Positions 51,920-60,849 of a DNA stretch of 64,000 bases are shown here, piece after piece. Made by a program: the position numbers and the translations under genes. The DNA comes from Streptomyces sp. ISL-36 (GTDB taxonomy: Bacteria > Actinomycetota > Actinomycetes > Streptomycetales > Streptomycetaceae). How positions within the stretch are numbered: the stretch's first letter is position 1; every line of letters begins with the position of its first letter. The notes beneath the pieces are model-generated. The model saw only the letters and a list, made by a program, of their open reading frames with translations. It was not told the origin of the DNA and made no database searches. Location of the stretch: assembly GCF_018614205.1 (NCBI RefSeq), contig NZ_JAGGOS010000067.1, forward strand, positions 1-64,000, in the 5' to 3' direction.

Positions 51920-53653
51920 TCAGGAGCCGAAGCCGCTGATCACCGTCCTCATGTCGTAGCTGTACATCTCGCGCTTGCACGCCGAGCACTCGCTCGGGGC
52001 GTGCTCGCTCAGGGACCACAGCTGCGGTGCGAAGCCGTCGCCGCGCCCGTGCGCCAGATACAGGTCCTCCGGCCCGAAGGAGGACCGCAGCACCTTCGTA
52101 TTGCCGACGAGCCGGCTCGTACCGTCGACGGTCCCCACGGTGGCCTGGAGAAGACGGCCGTAGTCGTGGCCGTTACTGCGGTGGAAGTACCACGTGCCCT
52201 CGTACCGCGTGGCCCCTTGGATCTTGTGCCACAGCTTCTCGTCGCCGAAGGCCGCGCCGGTCGGCAGGCCGTAGGCGAGATCGGCGCGGGCGACCGTGCC
52301 CGTCGCACCCGCGATGGCGGCCGTCAGCGCCGTCATCGGGTACGTGGCGACCCGGCCCGGGCTGGTGCCGCCGTTGACGGTGTTGCAGTACTCGCCGAGG
52401 ATCAGGTGGTCCGTGCCGGTCCGGTCCAGCGAGATGTACGAGGCCTTCGGGCGGCCGGTGGCGTAGCACTGGTTCTCGCTGGTGTCGCCGCTGTTCTTCG
52501 CCGCGGTGAACTTCAACGTCGCGACCTGGGGCATGACGTACCGGTAGCCGTAGCTGTACCAGACGTTGTTCTGGCGGCCGATCCGCTTCTTGACCAGGAC
52601 GTTGCTGACCAGGCCGTCGGGCGTCCGGTCGTTCGTGGTGGCGTCGTCGTCCGGGTCGAGGTCCAGGATCGTGCGGAGGTCGAAGACCCGCATACCGTTG
52701 GCGGTGTCGGCGACGTACAGGTGATTGCCGTACCAGACCATGCCGCCGGCGTGGATGCCGCCCTGCGCCTTGCAGCTCGCCGTCACCGCGGTGGTGCACG
52801 TGCCCTCGCGGGCGTGCAGGGCGTCGAACGAGATGTGGCCCTTGGAGTTCAGGTACGGCCACACCAGGAGCACGTGGCGGTACTTCCGGGTGGCCTGGTT
52901 GAAGAAGCTGACCCGGACGCCCTTCTCGTTGCACGCGTCGGAGGCGGTCGCCTTGACGCAGTTGTCGCGGTCGGCGATGTAGTCGCTGCGGCCCGGGTTC
53001 TCCGCGTCGTAGGCGCCCACGGCGATCGGCTCGGCGTCGGACGAGCCCCAGTCCTCGTCCTCCTGCGCGTCGGAGACGCCGGTGATGGACTGGGGGACCC
53101 ACTCCGACGACGTGGCGTCGTCGCTCTCCCAGCAGATGCGATGGCTCGGCGGGAGGTCAGGCCCGTAGATGCCGGTCGCACCACAGGCACCCTCCCAGCC
53201 GGCCTCCCGGTTCGCCTGCTCCATCAGCTCGCTGAGGCCCTGTGAGGGCAGCGAGGCTTCGAGCCCGAGGACGAGGCCGGTGAGAGGAGAGCCCGATTCC
53301 AGCTCGAAGTCCCCGGCGCGACCGGGTACCGGATCCGCTGCCGCCAGGGTCTCGGTGGACGACGGCGTCGGCTTGCGAAACCCGTCGTCGGACGCGGACG
53401 CGGACGCGGGCGCGGAGGCGGTCGAAGGCACGCCCTCGGTCCCCGCGAAGTCGTCCTGCTCGCCGCCGGATTCGTCGACATATCCGTCGTCCGGCATCCC
53501 CTCCACCGGGTCGACGGCAGCCGCGGCCGCGACGGTCGAGGTCGTCGGCCCCGGGGCGGCGGATGCGCCGGAGGCAGGGAACAGCCCGGACAGCATCGCC
53601 GCGGTGAGTACGGTTCCGGCGGCGCGACGCCTGAGGCGGGACCGTCGTCTCAT
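51920..53653 (-). CDS. Large secreted protein of unknown function
   Basis: The 577-residue precursor starts at ATG 53653 with AGAAAGG upstream. Residues 1-33 are a signal peptide (basic RRRSRLRRR, then AAGTVLTAAMLSGLFPASGA). A low-complexity Ala/Ser/Pro/Asp linker (about residues 38-100) precedes a folded domain. The domain has 11 or so Cys and repeated beta-strand-like segments such as RHVLLVWPYLNSKGH, HAGGMVWYGNHLYVADTANG, VFDLRTILDLD and DHLILGEYC, which suggests a beta-propeller-like fold. No catalytic motif is recognised. The 13-bp dyad upstream suggests regulated expression. Confidence 0.78.
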   Translation of the reverse strand: MRRRSRLRRRAAGTVLTAAMLSGLFPASGASAAPGPTTSTVAAAAAVDPVEGMPDDGYVDESGGEQDDFAGTEGVPSTASAPASASASDDGFRKPTPSSTETLAAADPVPGRAGDFELESGSPLTGLVLGLEASLPSQGLSELMEQANREAGWEGACGATGIYGPDLPPSHRICWESDDATSSEWVPQSITGVSDAQEDEDWGSSDAEPIAVGAYDAENPGRSDYIADRDNCVKATASDACNEKGVRVSFFNQATRKYRHVLLVWPYLNSKGHISFDALHAREGTCTTAVTASCKAQGGIHAGGMVWYGNHLYVADTANGMRVFDLRTILDLDPDDDATTNDRTPDGLVSNVLVKKRIGRQNNVWYSYGYRYVMPQVATLKFTAAKNSGDTSENQCYATGRPKASYISLDRTGTDHLILGEYCNTVNGGTSPGRVATYPMTALTAAIAGATGTVARADLAYGLPTGAAFGDEKLWHKIQGATRYEGTWYFHRSNGHDYGRLLQATVGTVDGTSRLVGNTKVLRSSFGPEDLYLAHGRGDGFAPQLWSLSEHAPSECSACKREMYSYDMRTVISGFGS

Positions 53654-53684
53654 GTGAGGGCCTTTCTGGGAGACAGGCAGATCG

Positions 53685-53715
53685 CGGCACAGCTGATGAC
53701 GTATCAGCTGTGCCG
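53685..53715. promoter_or_regulatory. Perfect 13-bp dyad upstream of the secreted-protein gene
   Basis: cggcacagctgat (53685-53697) and atcagctgtgccg (53703-53715) are perfectly complementary around a 5-nt centre. It lies 32 bp upstream of the ATG at 53653, so it could be an operator or a 5'-leader hairpin; nothing on the sequence tells which. No T tract follows. Confidence 0.7.
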
Positions 53716-54164
53716 GCCCTCACGCTAACAAGGCAATTCGGTCCTTTCTCGGACCATCTGATCGACGGTCATCGGACCTCCGCCGAACGACGGAGCGGGT
53801 CGGGCGCCGTCTCCTTGGCTTCGCCGCCGTCCTCGGATGTGGTCGTGGACGCTTCGTACCGACCGTCCGCGAGACGTCGGAGATGGTGTCGGCGGGGATC
53901 GAGGGCGGGGTGGGATACCCGGTGGGCCCGGTCGCCGGCGCGAGGGGGACGCGAGGGGCACGCGAGGGGGAGGGCGGTCACGGGGCCAGAGGGGCCGCGC
54001 GGCGTGCGCCGATCGCCACGGGCTCGGCGGCGGGTACGACGACGTCGAATGGCGCTCCGGGCCCGCTGCCGTCGCCTCGCATTCCCGCGCGCGGGGAGGG
54101 ATCCTGGTAGGAAGAGGGAGGCGCGTCGGTGCCGCGCGCCCCCGGCAGCGCGAGGAGGCAGACC
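53716..54164. other. Gene-free stretch of about 450 bp
   Basis: Open frames on both strands are GC-composition artefacts with no family look. A near-duplicated acgcgagggg unit occurs at about 53949. The right end carries the ribosome binding site GAGGAG of the DUF1876 gene. Confidence 0.4.
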
Positions 54165-54464
54165 ATGACACGGACCCTTGAGTGGACGGTCGGCCTGGAA
54201 CTGGTCGAGGAGGACGGCAGGACCAGGGCCGAGGCGCATCTGGACACCGGCACGTCGACCCTCACCGGCCGCGGCAGCGCGCGGTGCAATCCGGCGGACG
54301 TGGACGTCCCGGCGATCGGCGACGAGCTCGCCGCCGGCCGGGCCATGAAGGACCTGGCCGGCCAGTTGATGAGGGAGGCCAACCGGGAGATGGAGGCGGT
54401 GGGCGCGGGGACAGTGCCCCAGCACACCGGTCCCGGATACGGCTGGCCGGAGGCGGTCTCCTAG
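54165..54464 (+). CDS. DUF1876 domain protein
   Basis: The 99-residue protein starts at ATG 54165 after GCGAGGAG. It reads LEWTVGLELVEEDGRTRAEA, then TGRGSARCNPADVDVPAIGD and ELAAGRAMKDLAGQLMREAN, the DUF1876 signature, which has a dsRBD-like fold and no known function. It looks cytoplasmic. A strong hairpin follows the stop at 54483. Confidence 0.9.
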   Translation: MTRTLEWTVGLELVEEDGRTRAEAHLDTGTSTLTGRGSARCNPADVDVPAIGDELAAGRAMKDLAGQLMREANREMEAVGAGTVPQHTGPGYGWPEAVS

Positions 54465-54482
54465 CCGGACCGCCTCACGGAA

Positions 54483-54525
54483 CGGACCACGGCCCGTCGG
54501 CTCCCCGCCGACGGGCCCTGGTCCG
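54483..54525. terminator. Long hairpin between convergent genes
   Basis: Arms 54483-54501 and 54507-54525 pair over 19 bp with one mismatch around the loop tcccc, beginning cggacca and ending tggtccg. It lies between DUF1876 (+) and the CBS-BON gene (-) and can stop both. Confidence 0.85.
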
Positions 54526-54536
54526 CTCGCCCTCCG

Positions 54537-55247
54537 TCACGGCAGGGGCGGGATCCCGCTGTCGCTGTCGCTGTCGCTGTCGCGGTCCTGGGCCGGGGCC
54601 TGGGCCCGGTCCCGCTCCTCGTCCTCGCCCCGGCCCTCGTTCTCGCCCCGGCCCTCGTTCTCGTCCTCGTACGCGAGGCGGTCCACGACCTCCACGACGC
54701 CGTCCACGCTCTCGCAGAGCCGTACGAAGACGGGTGCGAGGCTCTTGCGCTCCAGCGTGCCGGTGAGTGTCACCCGGCCTTCTTCGACATCGATGTGCAG
54801 CGAGGCGGGGGAGAGGCCGAGGATGCGGGTGACCACGTCCTCCAGGATCTCCTCCTGGATGGCGCGATCACGCCGGAGGAACAGCTGCAGCAGATCGCTC
54901 CGGCTGAGCACGCCGATGAGCTGCCCGCTCGTGTCCACCACCGGCAGCCGCTTCACCCGGTGCCGTTCCATGAGCCGGGCCGCCTCGACCGCCGTCCACG
55001 ACGGACGGGCCACCACGACGGGGCTGGACATCATGGCCTCGGCGGTGCTGGGGCCGTCCTTGGCGGTGTGGCGCCTCAGCAGATCCGCCTCGGAGACCAC
55101 GCCGATCGGCCGGTTGTCCGCGTCCACCACCGGCACCGCCGTGATGCCGTACTCGTCGAGCAACCGCGCGATCTCCTTGAACGACGTCCCCGGCTGCACG
55201 GCCACCGCGGTCGGCGTCATCAGGTCGGCGACACTGCGGTTCCGCAT
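54537..55247 (-). CDS. CBS-pair and BON domain protein
   Basis: The 236-residue protein has two CBS motifs (VADLMTPTAVAVQPGTSFKE, GITAVPVVDADNRPIGVVSE and MMSSPVVVARPSWTAVEAAR, VKRLPVVDTSGQLIGVLSRS) and then a BON domain (ASLHIDVEEGRVTLTGTLER). CBS pairs bind adenine nucleotides and BON domains associate with membranes. The C-terminal tail contains repeats (NEGRGENEGRGE, DSDSDSDSG) coded by short tandem repeats. It is common in actinomycetes with unknown targets. Confidence 0.9.
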   Translation of the reverse strand: MRNRSVADLMTPTAVAVQPGTSFKEIARLLDEYGITAVPVVDADNRPIGVVSEADLLRRHTAKDGPSTAEAMMSSPVVVARPSWTAVEAARLMERHRVKRLPVVDTSGQLIGVLSRSDLLQLFLRRDRAIQEEILEDVVTRILGLSPASLHIDVEEGRVTLTGTLERKSLAPVFVRLCESVDGVVEVVDRLAYEDENEGRGENEGRGEDEERDRAQAPAQDRDSDSDSDSGIPPLP

Positions 55248-55327
55248 GTCGGTCCCGTCCCTTCTCCGCTCCTGAGTCCATGATCCCTCACGGGCGGCCG
55301 GGGCGACGCGAGACCGGACCGGGCGGT

Positions 55328-56536
55328 CTAGTCGAACGGGTCGAGCGTGACGTAAGCCTGCTGGGGGCTGCCGTCGTGCACCAGTGACTCGTGCGCGCCG
55401 ACGTCGTCGAAGGCGAAGCCGTAGGCCTTGCCGTCCGCCATCTGCGCGTGGATCTTGCGCGCGTAGTGGTTGGTCACGGTGTCCTGGTAGAAGCCGGCGG
55501 ACGAGGTGTCGGGCTGCTGGGGGTTGGTGAGCAGCGTGGAGCGGTTGTAGCCCGCGCAGAGGGTACGGGAGACGGGGCCGCGCACCTGGTCGTTCGGGGC
55601 GTCGAGCAGCTTGTAGCAGCCGAAGACGCTGTCCGAGTCGGGCTTCTGGAAGGAGGTGACGACCGCCCCGGCGCTGTTGGTGAAGTTCATGACGTTGCCG
55701 GAGACGCGGCCGAAGTACTTCACCGACGGCTGGTTCGCGAAGGGGGTCACGGTCAGTGTCGAAGTGGCGTACTTGGTCCAGACACGGTTGATGTAGTCGT
55801 TCATGACGCTCGCGGGCAGCGCGCCGGCCTCGATGCCGTGGCCGGGTGCCAGGGCGCGCAGCACGGTGCCGTCGGCGCGGGTCTGGACGAGGCCCGCCCA
55901 GCCGCCCGGCTGGCCGCGGAGCGCGTTGAAGAAGCCGCTGTAGCCGCCGGGCCTGAGCCTGCCGGTGGTGACGACACTGCCGTCGGGACGCTTGAGGCCT
56001 ACGGCGTACGGCGCCGAGACCATGTCGACCTGGGTGCTGTTGAGCCAGAGGCCGGAGTCGTTGAGCGTGTACTCGGACCAGTTGAAGAGGATGTTGCGGT
56101 TGGGGTCGCTCGGGTTCTGTACCGCCGGCTGCACCAGGCCGCCTGTGGCGAGCTTGAAGACGAGTTTCTGTCCGTAGCTGAAATAGATCCGGCCCGAGAA
56201 CTTCGGCAGACGGATCGTCATGGACTGGCCGTTGGCCGGGCCGGTGATGGCGGCGTCGGGCGCGGGGACGGGGGTGGACCCGCCGGCGGGCCAGGGGTGG
56301 AAGGTGCCGTTCGCGTCGGCCCAGCCCTGGCGGCCGGTGGAGAGTTCGGTGCCGAGGTTGTAGACGTACACCTGGTCGGCACGGCCCGAGTTGTTCTTGA
56401 ACGTGAGCGGAATGGTGGCCGGGACGGCGGCCTGGACCGTGGGGGAGGGACCGGCGACGGTGACGGCGGTGCCGAGCAGGCCGGCCGCGGCGAGGGGTAT
56501 GAGGAGAGTGAACTTGCGCCGATGACGGGAGGGCAC
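55328..56536 (-). CDS. Secreted GH64 beta-1,3-glucanase (laminaripentaose-producing type)
   Basis: GTG 56536 is chosen because GAGGAG lies just upstream; an ATG at 56563 is less likely. The 402-residue precursor has a signal peptide (RKFTLLIPLAAAGLLGTAVT) and a GH64 body: PATIPLTFKNNSGRADQVYV, FNWSEYTLNDSGLWLNSTQV with the candidate Glu and the following Asp, and DSDSVFGCYKLLDAPNDQV. GH64 enzymes release laminaripentaose from beta-1,3-glucan of fungal walls. The dyad TGAGAGCGCTCTCA 55 bp upstream suggests control by a LacI-type sugar repressor. Confidence 0.9.
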   Translation of the reverse strand: MPSRHRRKFTLLIPLAAAGLLGTAVTVAGPSPTVQAAVPATIPLTFKNNSGRADQVYVYNLGTELSTGRQGWADANGTFHPWPAGGSTPVPAPDAAITGPANGQSMTIRLPKFSGRIYFSYGQKLVFKLATGGLVQPAVQNPSDPNRNILFNWSEYTLNDSGLWLNSTQVDMVSAPYAVGLKRPDGSVVTTGRLRPGGYSGFFNALRGQPGGWAGLVQTRADGTVLRALAPGHGIEAGALPASVMNDYINRVWTKYATSTLTVTPFANQPSVKYFGRVSGNVMNFTNSAGAVVTSFQKPDSDSVFGCYKLLDAPNDQVRGPVSRTLCAGYNRSTLLTNPQQPDTSSAGFYQDTVTNHYARKIHAQMADGKAYGFAFDDVGAHESLVHDGSPQQAYVTLDPFD

Positions 56537-56590
56537 GGGGGGCTCCTCTGGGGTCGGGGACATGTGGGGGGTGAGCACGGCAGCGCGTTC

Positions 56591-56604
56591 TGAGAGCGCT
56601 CTCA
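56591..56604. promoter_or_regulatory. CebR-like LacI operator
   Basis: tgagagcgctctca is a perfect 14-bp palindrome. It matches 12 of 14 bases of the CebR consensus TGGGAGCGCTCCCA, differing only at the symmetric third and twelfth positions. It lies 55 bp upstream of the GH64 gene. A LacI-family regulator responding to a glucan breakdown product is expected. Confidence 0.75.
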
Positions 56605-56706
56605 AGAAGGTGGGACTCAGAATGGTGAGGTTGTTATGGCCCTGTCAATGCTTGGGACGGTTTCCCGCGCGATCGATGCCCAGCGGTCCCCGCCTGACCG
56701 GCGCGG

Positions 56707-56781
56707 GTACGGCGGTGGTCCGAGCCCGCAGGTACGTCGGCGGTTCGAGTCCGCACGTACGTCGGCGGTCCGCGTCCGCGC
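56707..56781. repeat. 3 x 25-bp direct repeat in a divergent intergenic region
   Basis: Copies start at 56707, 56732 and 56757 with exactly 25-bp spacing; each begins gtacg, contains cggcggt or a variant, and ends ccgcag/ccgcac/ccgcgc. They lie between the GH64 gene and the amidohydrolase. No gene is coded here. The spacing could suit a DNA-binding array. Confidence 0.75.
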
Positions 56782-56848
56782 GCACGCGGGCCCCGGCGAT
56801 CTCCTCACCCCCGTTGACCTGCGGTGCGCCACCGGGTTCCATGATCGG

Positions 56849-58489
56849 ATGACGACCTCCGCGGATCTCCTCTTCACCAACGGCCCCGTTTTCACCGCCG
56901 ATCCGGCCCGCACCCGCGCCACCTCCCTCGCCGTCGTCGGCGAGCGCATCGCCGCGGTCGGGCACGACGAGGTGCGGGAGCTCGTCGGGCCGCGGACCGA
57001 AGTCGTCGATCTCGCGGGCCGCATGCTGATCCCCGGCTTCCAGGATGCCCACATCCACGCCGTGTTCGGCGGCATCGAGCTCGGCGAGTGCGATCTGAGC
57101 GGAACCACGGGCAGGGACGAATACCTGCGCCGGATCGCGGCCTTCGCCGAAGCCCACCCCGACTGCCCGTGGATCACCGGAAGCGGCTGGTCGATGGAGA
57201 GTTTCGAAGGCGGGTTGCCCCACCGCCGCCTGATCGACGCGATCGTCGCCGACCGGCCCGTCTACCTCGTCAACCGCGACCACCACGGAGCCTGGGCCAA
57301 CACCCGGGCGCTGGAGCTCGCCGGGATCACCGCGGACACCCCCGATCCGGCCGACGGCCGCATCGAGCGTGATGCGGACGGAACCCCGAGCGGTGTCCTC
57401 CAGGAAGGCGCCACCGCCCTCGTCGCCCGTCTCGTCCCGACCCTCAGCGACGAGGAACGCATGGCGGGACTGCTCCGGGCACAGGAACTCCTCCACGGCC
57501 TCGGCATCACAGGCTGGCAGGACGCCCTCCTCGGCACCTTCAACGGTCAGCCCGACCCTTCCGACGTCTATCTCGCCGCCGCGCGCGCCGGTACCCTCAC
57601 CGCCCGCGTCAACGGGGCCCTGTGGTGGCGCAGGTCCCGCGGCGCCGAGCAGATCCCGGAACTGCTCGCCCGGCGCGCCGAACTGCGCCACGGCAGATTC
57701 CGGGCCGACTCGGTCAAGATCATGCAGGACGGCATCGCCGAGAACTTCACCGCCGCGATGACCACCCCCTATCTCGACTCCTGCGGCTGCGCCACCACCA
57801 ACAGCGGCCTGAGCTTCGTCGACCCCGAGGAGCTCCTGTCGTACGTCACCGAGCTCGACGCCCATGACTTCCAGGTCCACTTCCACGCCCTCGGCGACCG
57901 GGCCGTCCGGGAGGCGCTCGACGCGATCGAGGCCGCCCTGAAGGCCAACGGCAGCCGCGGCAACCGGCACCACCTCGCCCATCTCCAGGTGGTCCACCCG
58001 GACGACGTCCCACGGTTCGCCGCCCTCGGCGCGCTCGCCAACATCCAGCCGCTCTGGGCCGCCCACGAACCGCAGATGGACGAGCTGACGATCCCCTTCC
58101 TCGGCCCCGAGCGCGCCGCCTGGCAGTACCCGTTCGGCGACCTGCTGCGCGCCGGGGCCACCCTGGTGGCGGGCAGCGACTGGCCGGTGACCAGCCCCGA
58201 TCCCCTGGCCGGTATCCATGTCGCAGTCAACCGGGTGGAGCCGGGCGGCGACCCCGAGCGCGTCTTCCTGCCCGAACAGCGCCTCGACCTCGCCACCGCG
58301 CTCGCCGCCTACACGGCCGGCTCCGCACACGCGAACGGCCTCGACGACGCGGGCAGCCTGCTCCCCGGCCATCTCGCCGACCTGGCGGTCCTGGACCGCG
58401 ATCTCTTCGCCGCGCCGCCCGGCGAGATCGCCCACGCGCGCGTGGAGCAGACCTTCGTGGGCGGGTCACGGGTGTACGCGGCAGGCTGA
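56849..58489 (+). CDS. Amidohydrolase family 3 (YtcJ-like) protein
   Basis: The 546-residue protein has IPGFQDAHIHAVFGGIELGE with the metal HxH, PVYLVNRDHHGAWANTRALE, HALGDRAVREALDAIEAAL and VAGSDWPVTSPDPLAGIHVA, typical of amidohydrolase-3/YtcJ proteins. The C-terminal LPGHLADLAVLDRDLF is the usual end strand. It probably hydrolyses an amide or exo-cyclic C-N bond in the cytoplasm. The substrate is unknown. ATG 56849 has a weak ribosome binding site. Confidence 0.88.
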   Translation: MTTSADLLFTNGPVFTADPARTRATSLAVVGERIAAVGHDEVRELVGPRTEVVDLAGRMLIPGFQDAHIHAVFGGIELGECDLSGTTGRDEYLRRIAAFAEAHPDCPWITGSGWSMESFEGGLPHRRLIDAIVADRPVYLVNRDHHGAWANTRALELAGITADTPDPADGRIERDADGTPSGVLQEGATALVARLVPTLSDEERMAGLLRAQELLHGLGITGWQDALLGTFNGQPDPSDVYLAAARAGTLTARVNGALWWRRSRGAEQIPELLARRAELRHGRFRADSVKIMQDGIAENFTAAMTTPYLDSCGCATTNSGLSFVDPEELLSYVTELDAHDFQVHFHALGDRAVREALDAIEAALKANGSRGNRHHLAHLQVVHPDDVPRFAALGALANIQPLWAAHEPQMDELTIPFLGPERAAWQYPFGDLLRAGATLVAGSDWPVTSPDPLAGIHVAVNRVEPGGDPERVFLPEQRLDLATALAAYTAGSAHANGLDDAGSLLPGHLADLAVLDRDLFAAPPGEIAHARVEQTFVGGSRVYAAG

Positions 58490-58607
58490 GCGTCACGCGG
58501 GCCGGGCACCGCACCGCGCCGGCCGCGAGCGGGCCGCACCACACCCACGGCGGCCGGGGCCGGCGGTCCGCGTGCCGACCGGTTGAGTCCGGCGGAGAGT
58601 GGAGGGC

Positions 58608-59645
58608 GTGGATGTCGAGCGGGTCATCGAGGAGCTGTACCGGCTGAAGCCGGGTGACTTCGTGTCGGCGCGGGACGGGTACGTCGCCCAGGCGCGGAAG
58701 GCCAAGGACGCTTCCGCGGCGAAGGCGATCGCGGCGCTGCGCCGGCCGACGCGGGCCACGTGGGCGGCCAACCTGCTCGCCCGTGAGCGCCGGGACGAGG
58801 CCGGGCAGCTCCTGGCGCTGGGAGAGACCCTGCGGGAGGCCCACCGGACGCTCGACGCGGAGCAGCTGCGGGCGGCCGGCCATCGGCGGCATCGGCTCAT
58901 CGCGGCGCTCGCCCGGGAGGTGGCCGAGCTGGCCCGCTCGGCGGGCCAGCCGATCGGCGACACCGTCGTGCACGAGGTCGAGCAGATTCTCCACACGGTC
59001 CTCGCGGATCCCGCGGTCGCGGAGGAGTGGTCGCACGGCCGTCTCACGGCTGTCCCCGACGCGGTCGTCGGCTTCATGGGCGTTCCGACCCCGTCCGTTC
59101 CGCCTCCGCCTGCCTCGACCCCGCCTGCCTCGACCCCGTCCGCCCCGCCCCCGTCCGGCCCGGGCCCGTCCGCCCCGCGTCCACCCGCCCAGGCTCCGTC
59201 CGCCCGGCCCCCTTCCACCCCGGTTGCCTCCGCCCCGTCCTCTGGCCCCTCCCGCGCGGCCCGCAAGGAGCAGCGGGCCGCGCCCGAGGACGAGGAGCGG
59301 AAGTCGGCCCAGGCGCGGGCCCGGCAGCGTGACCGGGTGGAGCGTGCCCGTACGGCGGTCGCCGAGGCCGACGCCGAGGCGCGGCGACGCGAGGAGGAGC
59401 TGCGCGACGCCCGGGAAGCACAGCGGGCGGCCCAGGCACCGGCCACCGAGGCGGCCGAGCGGGTACGTGCCGTGGAGCGCGAGCTGCACGACGCCCAGCG
59501 TGCCGAACGCGGAACCCGTGCGGCCCTGGCGCAGGCCGCATCGGCGGTGAAGGACGCGGAGCGCGCGGCCCGGGAAGCCCACAGCGCCGCCGGTCGGGCC
59601 GCGCGCTCACTGGAGCGTGTCGAGCGGCAGGGCGAAGACGCGTAG
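58608..59645 (+). CDS. Hypothetical protein with Pro-rich linker and coiled coil
   Basis: The 345-residue protein starts at GTG 58608 with GGAG 10 bases upstream. The N-terminal half is helical ([40 protein letters not shown]). Residues about 165-220 are Pro/Ala/Ser-rich ([20 protein letters not shown]). The last 120 residues form a strongly charged coiled coil ([35 protein letters not shown]). It is a conserved-looking actinomycete protein of unknown function, perhaps a scaffold. Confidence 0.75.
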   Translation: MDVERVIEELYRLKPGDFVSARDGYVAQARKAKDASAAKAIAALRRPTRATWAANLLARERRDEAGQLLALGETLREAHRTLDAEQLRAAGHRRHRLIAALAREVAELARSAGQPIGDTVVHEVEQILHTVLADPAVAEEWSHGRLTAVPDAVVGFMGVPTPSVPPPPASTPPASTPSAPPPSGPGPSAPRPPAQAPSARPPSTPVASAPSSGPSRAARKEQRAAPEDEERKSAQARARQRDRVERARTAVAEADAEARRREEELRDAREAQRAAQAPATEAAERVRAVERELHDAQRAERGTRAALAQAASAVKDAERAAREAHSAAGRAARSLERVERQGEDA

Positions 59646-59824
59646 CCCCGGCTCGCGACAACAGCCCGGGCGCGGGAATGTGGCCAGGAGCGGAATGCGG
59701 CCAGGAGCGGCCGGCCGGAGGCAGGTGCCGAACGGACCACCGGCCTCGTCTCACCGCCCGCCTCCGCCCCTGCTCCGGGCGAGCCCGGGTCGCCGCCCTT
59801 GAGAACCCCAGCGAAGGAGTCCCC

Positions 59825-60673
59825 GTGCAGACCGTCACACTGAACAACGGTGTCCAGATGCCCGTTCTCGGTTTCGGCGTCTACCAGATCCCGCCGGAGC
59901 AGACCGAGCAGGCCGTCTCGGACGCGCTGGCCGCCGGCTACCGGCTGCTGGACACCGCTGCCGCCTACGGCAACGAGGTCGCCGTCGGCCGCGCCGTCAG
60001 GAGCAGCGGCATTCCCCGCGAAGAACTCTTCATCACCACCAAGGTATGGATCCAGGACGCCGGCGAGGAGAACACCAAGCGCGCCTTCGGCACCTCGCTG
60101 GACAACCTCGGCCTGGACTACCTCGACCTGTACCTGATCCACCAGCCTTTCGGCGATGTCTACGGCTCCTGGCGCGCCATGGAGAAATTGAACCGCGACG
60201 GTGGCGTCAGGGCGATCGGCGTCTCCAACTTCTACCCCGACCGGCTCGTCGACCTCATCGACCACAACGAGATCACGCCCGCGGTCGACCAGATCGAGAC
60301 CCATCCCTTTTTCCAGCGCACCACCGACCAGGAACTGATGCGCGAGCGCGGGGTCCAGATCGAATCCTGGGGGCCGTTCGCCGAAGGCAGGAACAACCTG
60401 TTCTCCCACCCCGTCCTCAGCGAGATCGGCGCGCAGCACGGCAAGTCCGTGGCGCAGGTCGTGCTCCGCTGGCTCGTTCAGCGACAGGTCGTCGTCATCC
60501 CCAAGTCGGTCCGCGCCGACCGTATGGCGGAGAACATCGACGTGTTCGACTTCGAGCTCTCCGACGATCAGCTGGCCCGCATCGCGGCCCTGGACACGGG
60601 AAGCTCCGTCTTCTTCGCCCACTGGGACCCTGCCGTCGTCAGCCGGCTCGGCAACGCCCGTATCCACGCCTGA
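59825..60673 (+). CDS. Aldo/keto reductase
   Basis: Start GTG 59825 follows AAGGAG by 8 bases; the protein has 282 residues. It has the TIM-barrel landmarks [37 protein letters not shown] (catalytic Asp and Tyr), [10 protein letters not shown] (Lys), YLIHQPFG (His) and the cofactor end [20 protein letters not shown]. It is a cytoplasmic NADPH-dependent carbonyl reductase of the 2,5-diketo-gluconate/ prostaglandin-F-synthase-like group. The physiological substrate is unknown. Confidence 0.9.
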   Translation: MQTVTLNNGVQMPVLGFGVYQIPPEQTEQAVSDALAAGYRLLDTAAAYGNEVAVGRAVRSSGIPREELFITTKVWIQDAGEENTKRAFGTSLDNLGLDYLDLYLIHQPFGDVYGSWRAMEKLNRDGGVRAIGVSNFYPDRLVDLIDHNEITPAVDQIETHPFFQRTTDQELMRERGVQIESWGPFAEGRNNLFSHPVLSEIGAQHGKSVAQVVLRWLVQRQVVVIPKSVRADRMAENIDVFDFELSDDQLARIAALDTGSSVFFAHWDPAVVSRLGNARIHA

Positions 60674-60780
60674 CCCGGCACGCGGTCTCCGCGGCGATCC
60701 TGGGCCTCCTGCCGCCGGTCCCACCCGTACCCGGCATCGGCGGCCCTCGACGGATCGCCCCAGAGGGGGCGGACGGCGAA

Positions 60781-60810
60781 GGCCGGCGGTCCCGAGGAGG
60801 ACCGCCGGCC
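60781..60810. terminator. Perfect 12-bp hairpin between convergent genes
   Basis: ggccggcggtcc (60781-60792) and ggaccgccggcc (60799-60810) are perfect complements around cgagga. It serves the aldo/keto reductase and the protease gene. Confidence 0.8.
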
Positions 60811-60849
60811 CGTGGTGCCCGCGAGGCGCTGTTTACCGGACGTTCGAGG

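Noticed and set aside
53883-54110. Possible 75-residue plus-strand gene in the gap before DUF1876
   Set aside because: It is a Gly/Ala/Arg-rich composition artefact with no ribosome binding site or conserved look.
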